Source: CAZDML01 sp964506645 (GTDB lineage: Bacteria; Elusimicrobiota; Elusimicrobia; 2-01-FULL-59-12). From it: DNA of 13,111 nt. The DNA lies in contig CAZDML010000052.1 of assembly GCA_964506645.1 (NCBI GenBank), forward strand, positions 1-13,111, given 5' to 3'. The position numbers and the translations under genes are program-made. The first letter of the stretch is position 1; every line of letters begins with the position of its first letter. The notes beneath the pieces are model-generated. The model did not search any database. It was not told the DNA's origin and saw only the letters and a list, made by a program, of their open reading frames with translations. Positions 6,296 to 13,111 of the stretch are shown piece after piece.

Positions 6296-6856
6296 TTAGT
6301 CCAGATGCAGAACGTTGTCCACCGGGAGAACCGTTTCTTCCATTAAGATACGGCGTCCATGGACTTCCGAAGATTGCGACTGGTCGTTGTAGGCCGAAAG
6401 CGTATAGTCCATATGCTCATGGGGCGTTTCCTTAAACGGAACTTCAATCCGATAGGACCCATCTGCCGCTACCGTCGCCTTGCGGTTCAGATCATCGTTA
6501 TACGTGGTTTCCATCTGGAGTCGAACATGGGTATCGGGACACCCCGCCTGGACGCAAGAGACTTTGCCCGTAAACACCGCCAGATAGCTGCGGGCATCAG
6601 AATAGAGCGAGGCTCCTTTTAAATCTTTCGCGGAATGAATAATCACCACAGGATCCGCATCCGGAACCAACGATGAGAGCTTTAAAAACGGGAACGCAGG
6701 AAGTGCGTACGCAGATTTCACGGCGTCGAGGGTCGCTCCTCTCAACTTGGCGATATAAGGGATGCGCGGGAAGAACAGGGGGGTCACCTGCCATAAAAAC
6801 AAACACCCAAAAAGCAGAAAAGTCGCGGATCGCCGGTTCATTGTAAGGTTCTTCAT
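6296..6856 (-). CDS. Small exported protein with beta-sandwich-like domain, function unknown
   Basis: The protein has 186 residues from the ATG at 6856. Residues 10-29 form an uncleaved signal or membrane anchor (ATFLLFGCLFLWQVTPLFF). The C-terminal half (about 93-186) looks like a carboxypeptidase-regulatory or transthyretin-type beta-sandwich: a GKVSC strand, a two-Cys loop (C101, C106) that could form a disulfide, VRLQMETTYND, then ADGSYRIEVPF, a typical turn-strand of that fold. No catalytic motif is seen. The start is fixed by a strong Shine-Dalgarno (GGGGAGGG) 5 nt upstream; a GTG at 6871 lies beyond it and is unlikely. It lies about 125 bp after the ChaN/EreA-like gene with no clear terminator between, and a strong terminator follows it. 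The domain call is by eye and tentative. Confidence 0.75.
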   Translation of the reverse strand: MKNLTMNRRSATFLLFGCLFLWQVTPLFFPRIPYIAKLRGATLDAVKSAYALPAFPFLKLSSLVPDADPVVIIHSAKDLKGASLYSDARSYLAVFTGKVSCVQAGCPDTHVRLQMETTYNDDLNRKATVAADGSYRIEVPFKETPHEHMDYTLSAYNDQSQSSEVHGRRILMEETVLPVDNVLHLD

Positions 6857-6861
6857 GACAG

Positions 6862-6869
6862 CCCTCCCC
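6862..6869 (-). promoter_or_regulatory. Strong Shine-Dalgarno that fixes the start at 6856
   Basis: GGGGAGGG on the minus strand with 5 nt to the ATG. It rules in favour of this ATG rather than the in-frame GTG at 6871, which lies upstream of the site. Confidence 0.8.
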
Positions 6870-6981
6870 ACACCACGTAAGACGCTGCTTCTAGGATGAG
6901 TGTATCGGGCGCATGTTACCGGAGCATGGCAGGACGGTTACATTTGGGTTAATTCGGAAGGGGTTATTTCGTATCTAAAAA

Positions 6982-7950
6982 TCAGCGCGAATTGGCGATC
7001 TGGAGGGCGCTAACCGTCTCGATCATGCGTTTTTCGTAGAGATTCTCATAGCCGCCACGGGTCACTGTCGGCGCAAGCACGACATAGGAGCGGCCCTGTT
7101 CACGCAACCGCCGCGCCAGACCTTCCGTATGAAATCCACCTACGACCATCACTCGAGGGCCACTCTGCGTCGCGGCACGCGCATCCGCATTTCGCAAGAA
7201 CACATCACTACGCTCATCCGTGAGCTGGTAAAACCGCTCGGCATTGGCCAGTGCTTCGGTAAGAAGTACCGAGGACGGCGAGAACGCCTTCTGTGCCAGG
7301 TACGCCGCATACGTTCGTGGTGTCATTTTCAGCTGAATCAGATCGCGTACGCGCTGGAGTTGCTGTACCAGCGGGTGGTCGCCAGGCAACTGCATTTCTT
7401 TTTGAAGCACTTCAATACGGCCCAGCTCGGCAAGCACACCGCTTCGCTGGGCCAGCAGAACCCGGTAGACTTCCAAATGTGCGGCATACATCGTCGGATC
7501 CTCGATGCCCTGCAGCTGCAAATACTGGTCGGGATGGGTTTCACGGGTTGCGATCATTTCTGCAGCCAACTCGGCTCCTGTGAGCTGGCCGGATTGCAGT
7601 TCGCGCGTGCGATCGATCTCACGTTCATCCGTAGACAACGCGCCCAGGTTGACGATGGGCACCTCCGAAAAAGCGCCTTCAACGAGCACCTGACGAACCC
7701 CCCAGCGACGATAGACCTGCAAAAGAATATCCGCAATATGTTGCTGGACCTCGGGATGCCGGTGAAGATCTTGGATGAGAACATATTCAGGGGCGACAGG
7801 CAGATGGGTAGGATAGGCATCGGCCACGTGAGCGGTTGCGGCAGGAATGTGCAAGGCAGAAACGGCGGAGTGTGTATCCATCGCAAACGCTGTGGACACA
7901 GCGATGCATAGAGTAGTCCCGATTAAGGCGGCGTTGCCTACGGTTTTCAT
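6982..7950 (-). CDS. Exported ChaN/EreA/TraB-like protein of Omnitrophota type
   Basis: The protein has 322 residues. The signal peptide is about 1-23 (hydrophobic, ending AFA-M). The mature part has three conserved points seen in the ChaN/erythromycin-esterase-like/TraB superfamily: YVLIQDLHRHPEVQQHIADIL (57-76), VLVEGAF (88-94; Glu91) and VVGGFHTEGLARRL (269-282; His274, Glu276). It ends SYVVLAPTV...YEKRM. I remember near-identical motif patterns (IQDAH...EAQ..I, LVEG, GGFHTEG) in many exported proteins of Omnitrophota, none with known function. The His/Glu set could bind a metal or haem, as in ChaN, or act as an esterase; nothing here decides. Residues 160-245 are mostly helical (leucine, charged) between the second and third motifs. 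The Shine-Dalgarno GGAGGGA lies 3 nt before the ATG. The 175-bp upstream region holds a 10-bp direct repeat. Confidence 0.75.
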   Translation of the reverse strand: MKTVGNAALIGTTLCIAVSTAFAMDTHSAVSALHIPAATAHVADAYPTHLPVAPEYVLIQDLHRHPEVQQHIADILLQVYRRWGVRQVLVEGAFSEVPIVNLGALSTDEREIDRTRELQSGQLTGAELAAEMIATRETHPDQYLQLQGIEDPTMYAAHLEVYRVLLAQRSGVLAELGRIEVLQKEMQLPGDHPLVQQLQRVRDLIQLKMTPRTYAAYLAQKAFSPSSVLLTEALANAERFYQLTDERSDVFLRNADARAATQSGPRVMVVGGFHTEGLARRLREQGRSYVVLAPTVTRGGYENLYEKRMIETVSALQIANSR

Positions 7951-8064
7951 CGTCCCTCCAACGATGATTCCCTTACCACTGCCCCATATACCTACCCGGA
8001 TTCAGCCCCTATACAAGGACTAATATCTCTCATTTTTAAAATAAGCCGATCGGCCCAATGAATG

Positions 8065-8088
8065 TTACGACTAGGCCTTTACGACTAG
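8065..8088. repeat. Pair of perfect 10-bp direct repeats, possible operator
   Basis: TTACGACTAG occurs at 8065-8074 and again at 8079-8088, separated by GCCT, giving a 14-bp period. A 10-bp palindrome GCCGATCGGC lies at 8045-8054. Both lie in the non-coding gap upstream of the ChaN/EreA-like gene, about 115-138 bp before its start, so they could be regulator sites for it. The function is inferred only from position. Confidence 0.4.
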
Positions 8089-8125
8089 AAAATCGTAGAA
8101 CACTATTCTGCCGTTGGCGAGAGGC

Positions 8126-9112
8126 TTATGAGGTAAAGGATTGGCGGGACTGTTGGAGACGGGCCTTGGCCTGAGAATCATCCTGGCGGGTCTGCTGCTG
8201 AATCACTTCAGCGATAAGCGACGATATGGAGGACAAAAGCAGCAGGCTGCTCGAAGAGAAGGCATGCACATTGCTGGTGCTGGCCAAGACCATAAATCCA
8301 AGCAGGGGTTGCTCCGGCGTCTCACGCGTGAAAAGTGGCACCAAAGCCACCGCCGCTTGCTTATGCCAGGAGGTTTCGATCTTCGTCAAAATCTGCCGAC
8401 GCTCTGGGGTGTCCATCAGAAGTGCTGCAGCCGCATGCAGGGCCGTCTGGGCCAAGTCGCTTGTTGCGGCAATGGGCGGCGCGACCGCTTCTTTGGGACA
8501 GATCAAGAGCGGCTGATATTCTTCCCAATAGGGGCTGCGATGGTACATCGTGAGCGTTTCCACGCGGTCCAGCGATGAAAGTAAAAATTGTGTGGTATCG
8601 TCGAGACGCTCGACCAGCGGCTTATTCGCCTGCAACAGTCGCCCAATCCCATACACCACGGAAAGTTCACGACTGGTTTGTTGCAGGTGGCCCATCATGG
8701 TCTGCAGCAGTCCCATCAGGAGCGGGGCGCTGCGTGCCGTGTCTTGTTTAATCCAGTCCCGGAATTTGGTTCCTAAAATAGCGACCAGCTGACCGTCTTT
8801 ATGCGCTGTGGCCATGGCTGTACGCTTGGATTCAACGAATAAGGAAGATTCTCCGAATACCGCTCCCGACCCGAGCAAGCTGAGCGCTTTAGGCGCCACC
8901 TGGCGGTCCTTGGAAACCAGCTGGATCAGGACTTCACCGGTCACAATCCCAAAACAGTAGGGGGACGGTTCCCCCTGACAAAAAATGGTTTCCCCCGCAC
9001 GGATATTGCGCAGCATAGAAAACTGCGCCAGCTGCGCGAGCAGCTCATCGGGCAGTTCTGCAAACCAGTGAATGGTACGCAAGGCGTCAACGATGGGCTT
9101 GAGTACGGCCAT
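8126..9112 (-). CDS. Cyclic-nucleotide-binding domain plus GAF-like domain protein
   Basis: The protein has 328 residues and is soluble. Residues about 15-130 are a CRP-type cyclic-nucleotide-binding fold: AGETIFCQGEPSPYCFGIVTGEVLI at 39-63, then the phosphate-binding cassette FGESSLFVESKRTAMA (86-101). Glu88 and Arg97, the positions that hold ribose and phosphate of the ligand, are kept, so binding of cAMP, cGMP or a similar molecule is plausible. Residues about 145-310 look like a GAF-type sensor domain (an entry helix SVVYGIGRLLQANKPLVERLDD, then strands). No helix-turn-helix follows, so it is not a CRP-like transcription factor. The C-terminus (300-328) is Gln-rich and helical. It starts 2 bp after the pilT stop and has no promoter of its own, which points to a regulatory role for pilus retraction or surface sensing. 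That role is inference. Confidence 0.82.
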   Translation of the reverse strand: MAVLKPIVDALRTIHWFAELPDELLAQLAQFSMLRNIRAGETIFCQGEPSPYCFGIVTGEVLIQLVSKDRQVAPKALSLLGSGAVFGESSLFVESKRTAMATAHKDGQLVAILGTKFRDWIKQDTARSAPLLMGLLQTMMGHLQQTSRELSVVYGIGRLLQANKPLVERLDDTTQFLLSSLDRVETLTMYHRSPYWEEYQPLLICPKEAVAPPIAATSDLAQTALHAAAALLMDTPERRQILTKIETSWHKQAAVALVPLFTRETPEQPLLGFMVLASTSNVHAFSSSSLLLLSSISSLIAEVIQQQTRQDDSQAKARLQQSRQSFTS

Positions 9113-9114
9113 AA

Positions 9115-10179
9115 TTACGCGGCTCCCTGCGCTGTCGGACGAATCGTCTCGGGTCGATTGGCTTTAGAAACGGCCTCTTCGGTCGTAATGGCTCCTTTTT
9201 TCACCAGATCCGCCAGCGACTTGTCGAGACTGATCATGCCCACACGAGCCCCCGTTTCAATAGCGCCATAAATTTGGTGCGTTTTTCCTTCACGGATGAG
9301 ATTGGCGATCGCCGGTGTCACAATCATGATTTCTCGGGCCGCCACACGACCCTGGCCATCGCGTTTCGGCAAAAGCGTTTGGCTGATCACAGCGCGCAGG
9401 GAGTTGGACAACTGGGCACGCACTTGCTGCTGCTGGTGAGCCGGGAACACATCGATAATGCGGTCGACCGTTTGAGCGGCATCGGTCGTATGCAGCGTGG
9501 CATAGACCAGATGGCCGGTTTCCGCCATGGTGATGGCGGCGGCGATGGTTTCCAAATCACGCATTTCACCGACGAGAACAATATCCGGATCCTGACGCAG
9601 GGCATGTTTGAGCGCTGAGGAGAAACTGCGCGTCTGCTGCCCAATTTCGCGCTGGCGAATGACGCAGTTTTTGTTTTCGTAAACGAATTCGATAGGGTCT
9701 TCGATGGTGAGAATATGTTCTTTGCGCTTTTGATTGATGAGATTGATGAGACAGGCGAGGGTCGTTGATTTGCCGGAACCGGTCGGGCCGGTCACCAAGA
9801 CAAGACCGCGGGGCAAATCGGCCAACTGCACAACAGCCGGAGGCAGCTGTAACTCCTCCGGAGTCGGAATTTTTGTCGCGATGACACGCAACACAGCTTC
9901 AATACCGTTTTTTTGGATCAGGATATTGGCACGAAAACGCGCAACGCCTTCCACAGCCACCGAAAAATCGAGCTCCCAATCCTGCTCAAAGCGCACCCGC
10001 TGCTCATCAGACATCAGCGTATAGATAATACGGCGCGTCTCATCAGCGGTCATGACCGGGAAATCAGGGATAGGCACGAGCTGACCGTTTAATCGCATCA
10101 TCGGTGGACGCCCCACGACGATATGAAGGTCCGAGGCACCCTTTTGATACGTTGCCTTCAAAATGTCGATCATTTCCAT
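9115..10179 (-). CDS. pilT: Type IV pilus retraction ATPase PilT
   Basis: A hexameric cytoplasmic ATPase that disassembles type IV pili, driving twitching motility and DNA uptake. The length, 354 residues, is normal for PilT. In order: the N-terminal PAS-like domain with GASDLHIVVGRPPMMRLNG (14-32), Walker A GPTGSGKST (131-139), Asp box LTIEDPIEF (157-165), Walker B DIVLVGEMRD (199-208), His box TGHLVYATLHTTD (221-233), and the PilT-specific AIANLIREGK (290-299; AIRNLIRE in classical PilT) that separates it from PilB. The ATG at 10179 has an AGGAG Shine-Dalgarno 6 nt upstream. No other pilus genes lie in the window; the next gene, 2 bp downstream, is a cyclic-nucleotide/GAF protein. The tail after 340 is short and not conserved. 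PilU or another retraction paralogue is possible but less likely given the AIANLIRE motif. Confidence 0.95.
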   Translation of the reverse strand: MEMIDILKATYQKGASDLHIVVGRPPMMRLNGQLVPIPDFPVMTADETRRIIYTLMSDEQRVRFEQDWELDFSVAVEGVARFRANILIQKNGIEAVLRVIATKIPTPEELQLPPAVVQLADLPRGLVLVTGPTGSGKSTTLACLINLINQKRKEHILTIEDPIEFVYENKNCVIRQREIGQQTRSFSSALKHALRQDPDIVLVGEMRDLETIAAAITMAETGHLVYATLHTTDAAQTVDRIIDVFPAHQQQQVRAQLSNSLRAVISQTLLPKRDGQGRVAAREIMIVTPAIANLIREGKTHQIYGAIETGARVGMISLDKSLADLVKKGAITTEEAVSKANRPETIRPTAQGAA

Positions 10180-10272
10180 AGGGATCTCCTGTCTACTTCC
10201 TTATTTAGGGCTATAAAATTGCTCTTCGTACGTAGCAGGAGTTCTGCGTGTTTTAAAGGGGAATTTTGACGT

Positions 10273-10308
10273 AAAAAAAGCCCCTAGACATTGCTGTCTA
10301 GGGGCTTT
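10273..10308 (-). terminator. Rho-independent terminator after fbaB
   Basis: On the minus strand the stem GCCCCTAGACA / TGTCTAGGGGC (11 bp perfect, extendable by AAA/TTT to 14 bp) with a 4-nt loop is followed by seven T (10273-10279). It lies 15-16 bp after the aldolase stop and closes the accA-pfk-fbaB cluster. Confidence 0.95.
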
Positions 10309-10323
10309 GGGTGAAACGATTTC

Positions 10324-11379
10324 TTAGGCGATGGTGACGCGTTTGTCCAGATAAACGTCCTGGATCGCCTGGAGGATTTTTACGCCTTCAGCAAACGGCC
10401 GCTGGAACGCTTTGCGTCCCGAGATGAGACCCATACCGCCTGCACGCTTGTTGATGACGGCGGTTTTAACCGCTTCGGCCAAGTCGGTCGCGCCAGAGGA
10501 AGCACCGCCCGAGTTGATAAGACCCGCGCGTCCCATATAGCAGTTTGCAATCTGGTAGCGGGTCAGGTCGATCGGATTGTCGCTGGTGAGTTTTTCATAC
10601 ACCAACTTGTGGGTCTTCCCAAAGTTCAGTGCCGTATAGCCACCGTTATTTTCCGGGAGCTTCTGTTTGATGATGTCGGCTTCGATCGTAACGCCCAGGT
10701 GATTGGCCTGGCCGGTGAGATCGGCGGACACGTGATAATCTTTTTCTTTTGTCTTAAACGCCGAAGAGCGGGTATAGCACCAGAGAATGGTCGCCATGCC
10801 GAGTTCGTGCGCCTGATGGAACATCTGGCTGACTTCCCAGATCTGACGACGGGATTCGGGAGAACCAAAGTAAATGGTCGCTCCGACCGCGGTACAGCCC
10901 TGATCGTACGCTTGCTTCATACTGGCGAAGAGCGTTTCGTCGAAGGTGTTCGGATAGGACAGGAATTCATTGTGATTGAATTTCAGAATGAACGGAATTT
11001 TGTGCGCGTATTTGCGCGCCACCGATCCAAGAACACCCAGGGTCGAAGCCACGCCATTGGCGCCGCCTTCGATCGCGAGCTTCACGATATTTTCCGCATC
11101 GAAATACATCGGGTTTGGCGCAAACGACGCGCCGGCAGAATGTTCAATGCCCTGGTCGACTGGCAGAATCGAGACGTAGCCCGTGTTGCCGAGGCGGCCA
11201 TGATCGAGCAGCGACTGAAGACTGCGGAGCACCTGCGTCGGACGATCGGAAAGCGAGTAAATGCGCTCCACATAGTCCGGACCGGGAAGATGAATCGATT
11301 CTTTGGGAATCGTGGTGCACTTGTGGTCTAAGAGTTTTTTACCTTCCGCACCGAGAAGTCCTTCGATATCCAACGCCAT
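10324..11379 (-). CDS. fbaB: Class I fructose-bisphosphate aldolase, DhnA/FbaB type
   Basis: Reversibly cleaves fructose 1,6-bisphosphate to dihydroxyacetone phosphate and glyceraldehyde 3-phosphate through a Schiff base. The length, 351 residues, matches E. coli FbaB (350), and from memory the sequence runs nearly colinear with it: LPGPDYVERI (31-40), SILPVDQGIEHSAGASFA (70-87), FNHNEFLSYPNT (134-145), GATIYFGSPESRRQI (166-180), YHVSADLTGQANHLG (215-229), EADIIKQK (233-240), NCYMGRAGLINSGGA (279-293), AVINKRAGGMGLISGRKAF (307-325). Lys238 in ADIIK is the expected Schiff-base residue. No Zn-binding class II motifs are present. The ATG has an AAGGAG Shine-Dalgarno 7 nt upstream. It lies 28 bp after the phosphofructokinase gene, whose product it consumes, and is followed by a strong terminator. 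The high similarity to the proteobacterial enzyme is typical of this strongly conserved family. Confidence 0.96.
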   Translation of the reverse strand: MALDIEGLLGAEGKKLLDHKCTTIPKESIHLPGPDYVERIYSLSDRPTQVLRSLQSLLDHGRLGNTGYVSILPVDQGIEHSAGASFAPNPMYFDAENIVKLAIEGGANGVASTLGVLGSVARKYAHKIPFILKFNHNEFLSYPNTFDETLFASMKQAYDQGCTAVGATIYFGSPESRRQIWEVSQMFHQAHELGMATILWCYTRSSAFKTKEKDYHVSADLTGQANHLGVTIEADIIKQKLPENNGGYTALNFGKTHKLVYEKLTSDNPIDLTRYQIANCYMGRAGLINSGGASSGATDLAEAVKTAVINKRAGGMGLISGRKAFQRPFAEGVKILQAIQDVYLDKRVTIA

Positions 11380-11407
11380 GATAAGTCTCCTTTAGTTAGT
11401 AATAAAT

Positions 11408-12439
11408 TTATTTGAACGTCACGTCGGCCAGCTTCAGCCAGTCTTTGGAAACCACTTTGAGTTCTTTGGTTGCTTCTTCGAGGGAAACACCCACGACATC
11501 ATTGCCGCGCAGCGCGACCATCTTGCCGAACTCACCCGCGGCGACGAGGTCAGCGGCTTTCACGCCCACGCGCGTTCCCAGAATACGATCGAAGAGCGTC
11601 GGCGCTCCGCCCCGTTGAATGTGACCAATGACGGCCGATCGGGTCTCAACGCCGGTTTCTTTCTCGATCAATTCCGCGAGCTTTTCACCCAAACCGCGGT
11701 TTTTAAGCAGCATATGGCCGAATTGGTCGAGTTGTTCCCCTTTCGTGTCCATGCCGGGAAGTTCCACGGCTTCGGACGTGACCACAAGTGCCACTTTCTC
11801 GCGCGCATGAACGTCTTTCAAATGCTTGCACATCGCTTTGACGTCGGTAGGTCGTTCCGGGAGAAGCACCCAGTCTGCCGCGCCAGCAATCGAGGTAAAG
11901 AGCGCGACCCATCCGGCATGGCGGCCCATCACTTCGAGGACCATGATGCGTCGATGGCTGCGGCCGGTGTCGCGGAGTTGATCGATCGCATTCATGGAAT
12001 GCGTCGTCGCGGTATCGAAGCCAAACGTGTAATCGGTTGCCGAGAGATCGTTGTCCATCGTTTTGGGCACACCCACCATCGGCAGTTTATGCTCTTTATA
12101 AAACTTGGTGGCCACACCCAGGGTGTCCTCGCCGCCCAAAGCGATCAGCGCATCGAGCCTGAGCTTCTTAAAGGTATCGAGACATTTCTGGACCGCACCC
12201 TCTTTCTTAAACGGATTCGTTCGGGAGGTTCCAAGAATAGTCCCCCCTTTACCGACGATTTCTTTCACTTCGGCCAAACCCAAGGGTTGTGTTTTTCCTT
12301 CCACAAGCCCGCGCCAGCCTTCGGTGAGACCCACAAATTCAAATCCATGATCGAGCCCTCGCAGCACTGCACCGCGAATTGCGGGATTTAATCCCGGGCA
12401 ATCTCCACCACCTGTTAATACGGCAACTCGTTTTCCCAT
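11408..12439 (-). CDS. 6-phosphofructokinase, probably pyrophosphate-dependent
   Basis: Phosphorylates fructose 6-phosphate to the 1,6-bisphosphate. 343 residues, usual for the group that includes actinobacterial PPi-type enzymes. Motifs: TGGGDCPGLNPAIRG (9-23), LGGEDTLGVA (101-110), VPKTMDNDL (124-132) with catalytic Asp129, GRHAGW (172-177), and IGHIQRGGAP near 271-280. Two positions decide phosphoryl donor in this superfamily. Where E. coli ATP-PFK has Gly104 and Gly124, this protein has Asp105 and Lys126, the pattern of PPi-dependent enzymes, so the reaction is probably reversible and can serve gluconeogenesis too. This is inferred from the residues. The ATG is at 12439; AAGGAG lies about 13 nt upstream, rather far. 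It is in a tight row with accA (38 bp upstream) and fbaB (28 bp downstream). ATP use cannot be excluded. Confidence 0.93.
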   Translation of the reverse strand: MGKRVAVLTGGGDCPGLNPAIRGAVLRGLDHGFEFVGLTEGWRGLVEGKTQPLGLAEVKEIVGKGGTILGTSRTNPFKKEGAVQKCLDTFKKLRLDALIALGGEDTLGVATKFYKEHKLPMVGVPKTMDNDLSATDYTFGFDTATTHSMNAIDQLRDTGRSHRRIMVLEVMGRHAGWVALFTSIAGAADWVLLPERPTDVKAMCKHLKDVHAREKVALVVTSEAVELPGMDTKGEQLDQFGHMLLKNRGLGEKLAELIEKETGVETRSAVIGHIQRGGAPTLFDRILGTRVGVKAADLVAAGEFGKMVALRGNDVVGVSLEEATKELKVVSKDWLKLADVTFK

Positions 12440-12477
12440 ATCGTCTTACGTTCTCCTTCGTGAATTTAAATTGGGGG

Positions 12478-13111
12478 TTAAGCGGATTTTGTTTTACGGC
12501 GTTTGGGAACCTTCCCTGCTTCTTCGTCCTGCCAGGCCCCTAACGCGCGAAAACGTGCATACCGGTTGTCCATCAGCGTATCGAGCGGCTGTGCGCACAG
12601 TTCTTTGAGATGCCTCTCGAGCGTTTCGCGGAAGAACGTCATGACAGCGGAGGGATCGCGGTGGGCGCCGCCCAGCGGTTCCGGAATAATGTCATCGATA
12701 ATCTTCAGCTCTTTTAAATCGGTGGCCGTGAGTTTCAGTGCGGTGGCGGCATCCTGGGCACGTGCCGCATCACGGAACAAAATCGCTGCACATCCTTCCG
12801 GCGAGATCACAGAATACCAGGCGTTTTCACACATCAAGAGCCGGTCCCCCATCCCCACGGCGAGCGCACCGCCCGAGCCGCCTTCCCCAATCACCGTGCA
12901 AATGATCGGGGTGCGCAGAGCGGCCATCTCAAGTAAATTGAGAGCAATCGCCCGTGCCTGGCCACGCTCTTCGGCGCCAATACCTGGGTACGCGCCCGGG
13001 GTATCGATAAACGCGAGCACCGGCCGTTTAAATTTTTCTGCCAGCTTCATCAAACGCAGCGCTTTGCGATAGCCTTCGGGGTGCGGCATGCCAAAGTTAC
13101 GCAGCATCGAT
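12478..13111 (-). CDS. accA: Acetyl-CoA carboxylase carboxyltransferase subunit alpha, 5' end outside window
   Basis: With AccD forms the carboxyltransferase that moves carboxyl from biotin to acetyl-CoA, giving malonyl-CoA for fatty-acid synthesis. About 211 C-terminal residues are present; the family has about 320, so roughly 110 lie beyond the right edge. The frame is open to the edge, and the internal Met at 13107 is not the true start. Seen motifs: NFGMPHPEGYRKALRLM, FIDTPGAYPGIGAEERGQ, CTVIGEGGSGGALAVGMGD (oxyanion-hole Gly-Gly), YSVISPEGCAAILF and LKELKIIDDIIPEPLGGAHR, all in the standard AccA order. The C-terminus has a short Lys/Arg-rich tail (KVPKRRKTKSA) beyond the usual end. It is the first visible gene of the cluster with pfk and fbaB, 38 bp before pfk. 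Confidence 0.95.
   Translation of the reverse strand, partial: SMLRNFGMPHPEGYRKALRLMKLAEKFKRPVLAFIDTPGAYPGIGAEERGQARAIALNLLEMAALRTPIICTVIGEGGSGGALAVGMGDRLLMCENAWYSVISPEGCAAILFRDAARAQDAATALKLTATDLKELKIIDDIIPEPLGGAHRDPSAVMTFFRETLERHLKELCAQPLDTLMDNRYARFRALGAWQDEEAGKVPKRRKTKSA

Noticed and set aside
6936..6966. Three GGTTA words (6936, 6947, 6962) upstream of the small exported protein
   Set aside because: The spacing is irregular (11 and 15 bp) and a 5-bp word is too short to separate from chance.
7129..7911. Plus-strand open frame of 260 codons
   Set aside because: It is antisense to the ChaN/EreA-like gene, which has a signal peptide, a Shine-Dalgarno and conserved motifs.
11615..12391. Plus-strand open frame of 258 codons
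   Set aside because: It is antisense to the phosphofructokinase; no protein features.
1..13111. Search for tRNA, rRNA, CRISPR repeats, transposase or phage genes
   Set aside because: No tRNA-like cloverleaf, no regularly spaced repeats and no mobile-element protein was seen on either strand.

Overview
The window fits a didermic (Gram-negative-type) bacterium with moderately high GC, most likely a candidate-phylum lineage of the Omnitrophota/Elusimicrobiota kind. This placement is inference. It rests on three things: a secreted ChaN/EreA-like protein with IQDLH...VEGA...GGFHTEG motifs, of a type I remember from Omnitrophota genomes; a PorV/UPF0164-like outer-membrane protein coupled to an exported glycosidase with a YPNPF/FlgD-Ig-like tail; and an outer envelope with L,D-transpeptidases. 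There is no rRNA, tRNA, transposase, phage gene or CRISPR array, and every supported gene is on the minus strand, so transcription runs from high to low coordinates.

Right part (13111 to 10270): a central-metabolism cluster accA (5' end outside the window) - pfk - fbaB, with gaps of 38 and 28 bp, closed by a strong intrinsic terminator. The phosphofructokinase carries Asp and Lys at the two positions that mark pyrophosphate-dependent enzymes. The aldolase is a close DhnA/FbaB-type class I enzyme.

Middle (10179 to 6243): pilT, the type IV pilus retraction ATPase, is followed after 2 bp by a cyclic-nucleotide-binding plus GAF-like protein with no DNA-binding domain. Next come the exported ChaN/EreA-like protein and a small exported beta-domain protein that ends in a second strong terminator.

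Left part (6220 to 1): a secreted glycoside hydrolase overlaps a PorV-like outer-membrane protein by 4 nt (TTGA). A LOG-family nucleotide phosphoribohydrolase follows, and its conserved C-terminal extension is cut off by a single in-frame TAA. An AT-rich imperfect palindrome comes next and reaches to the start codon of an L,D-transpeptidase, which is coupled (TAATG) to a degenerate paralogue. The last item is a partial membrane protein of unknown function that runs off the left edge.

The least ordinary items are the interrupted LOG gene, the coupled glycosidase/PorV pair, the intact/degenerate L,D-transpeptidase pair, and the palindromic element. I do not see a completely new multi-gene system.
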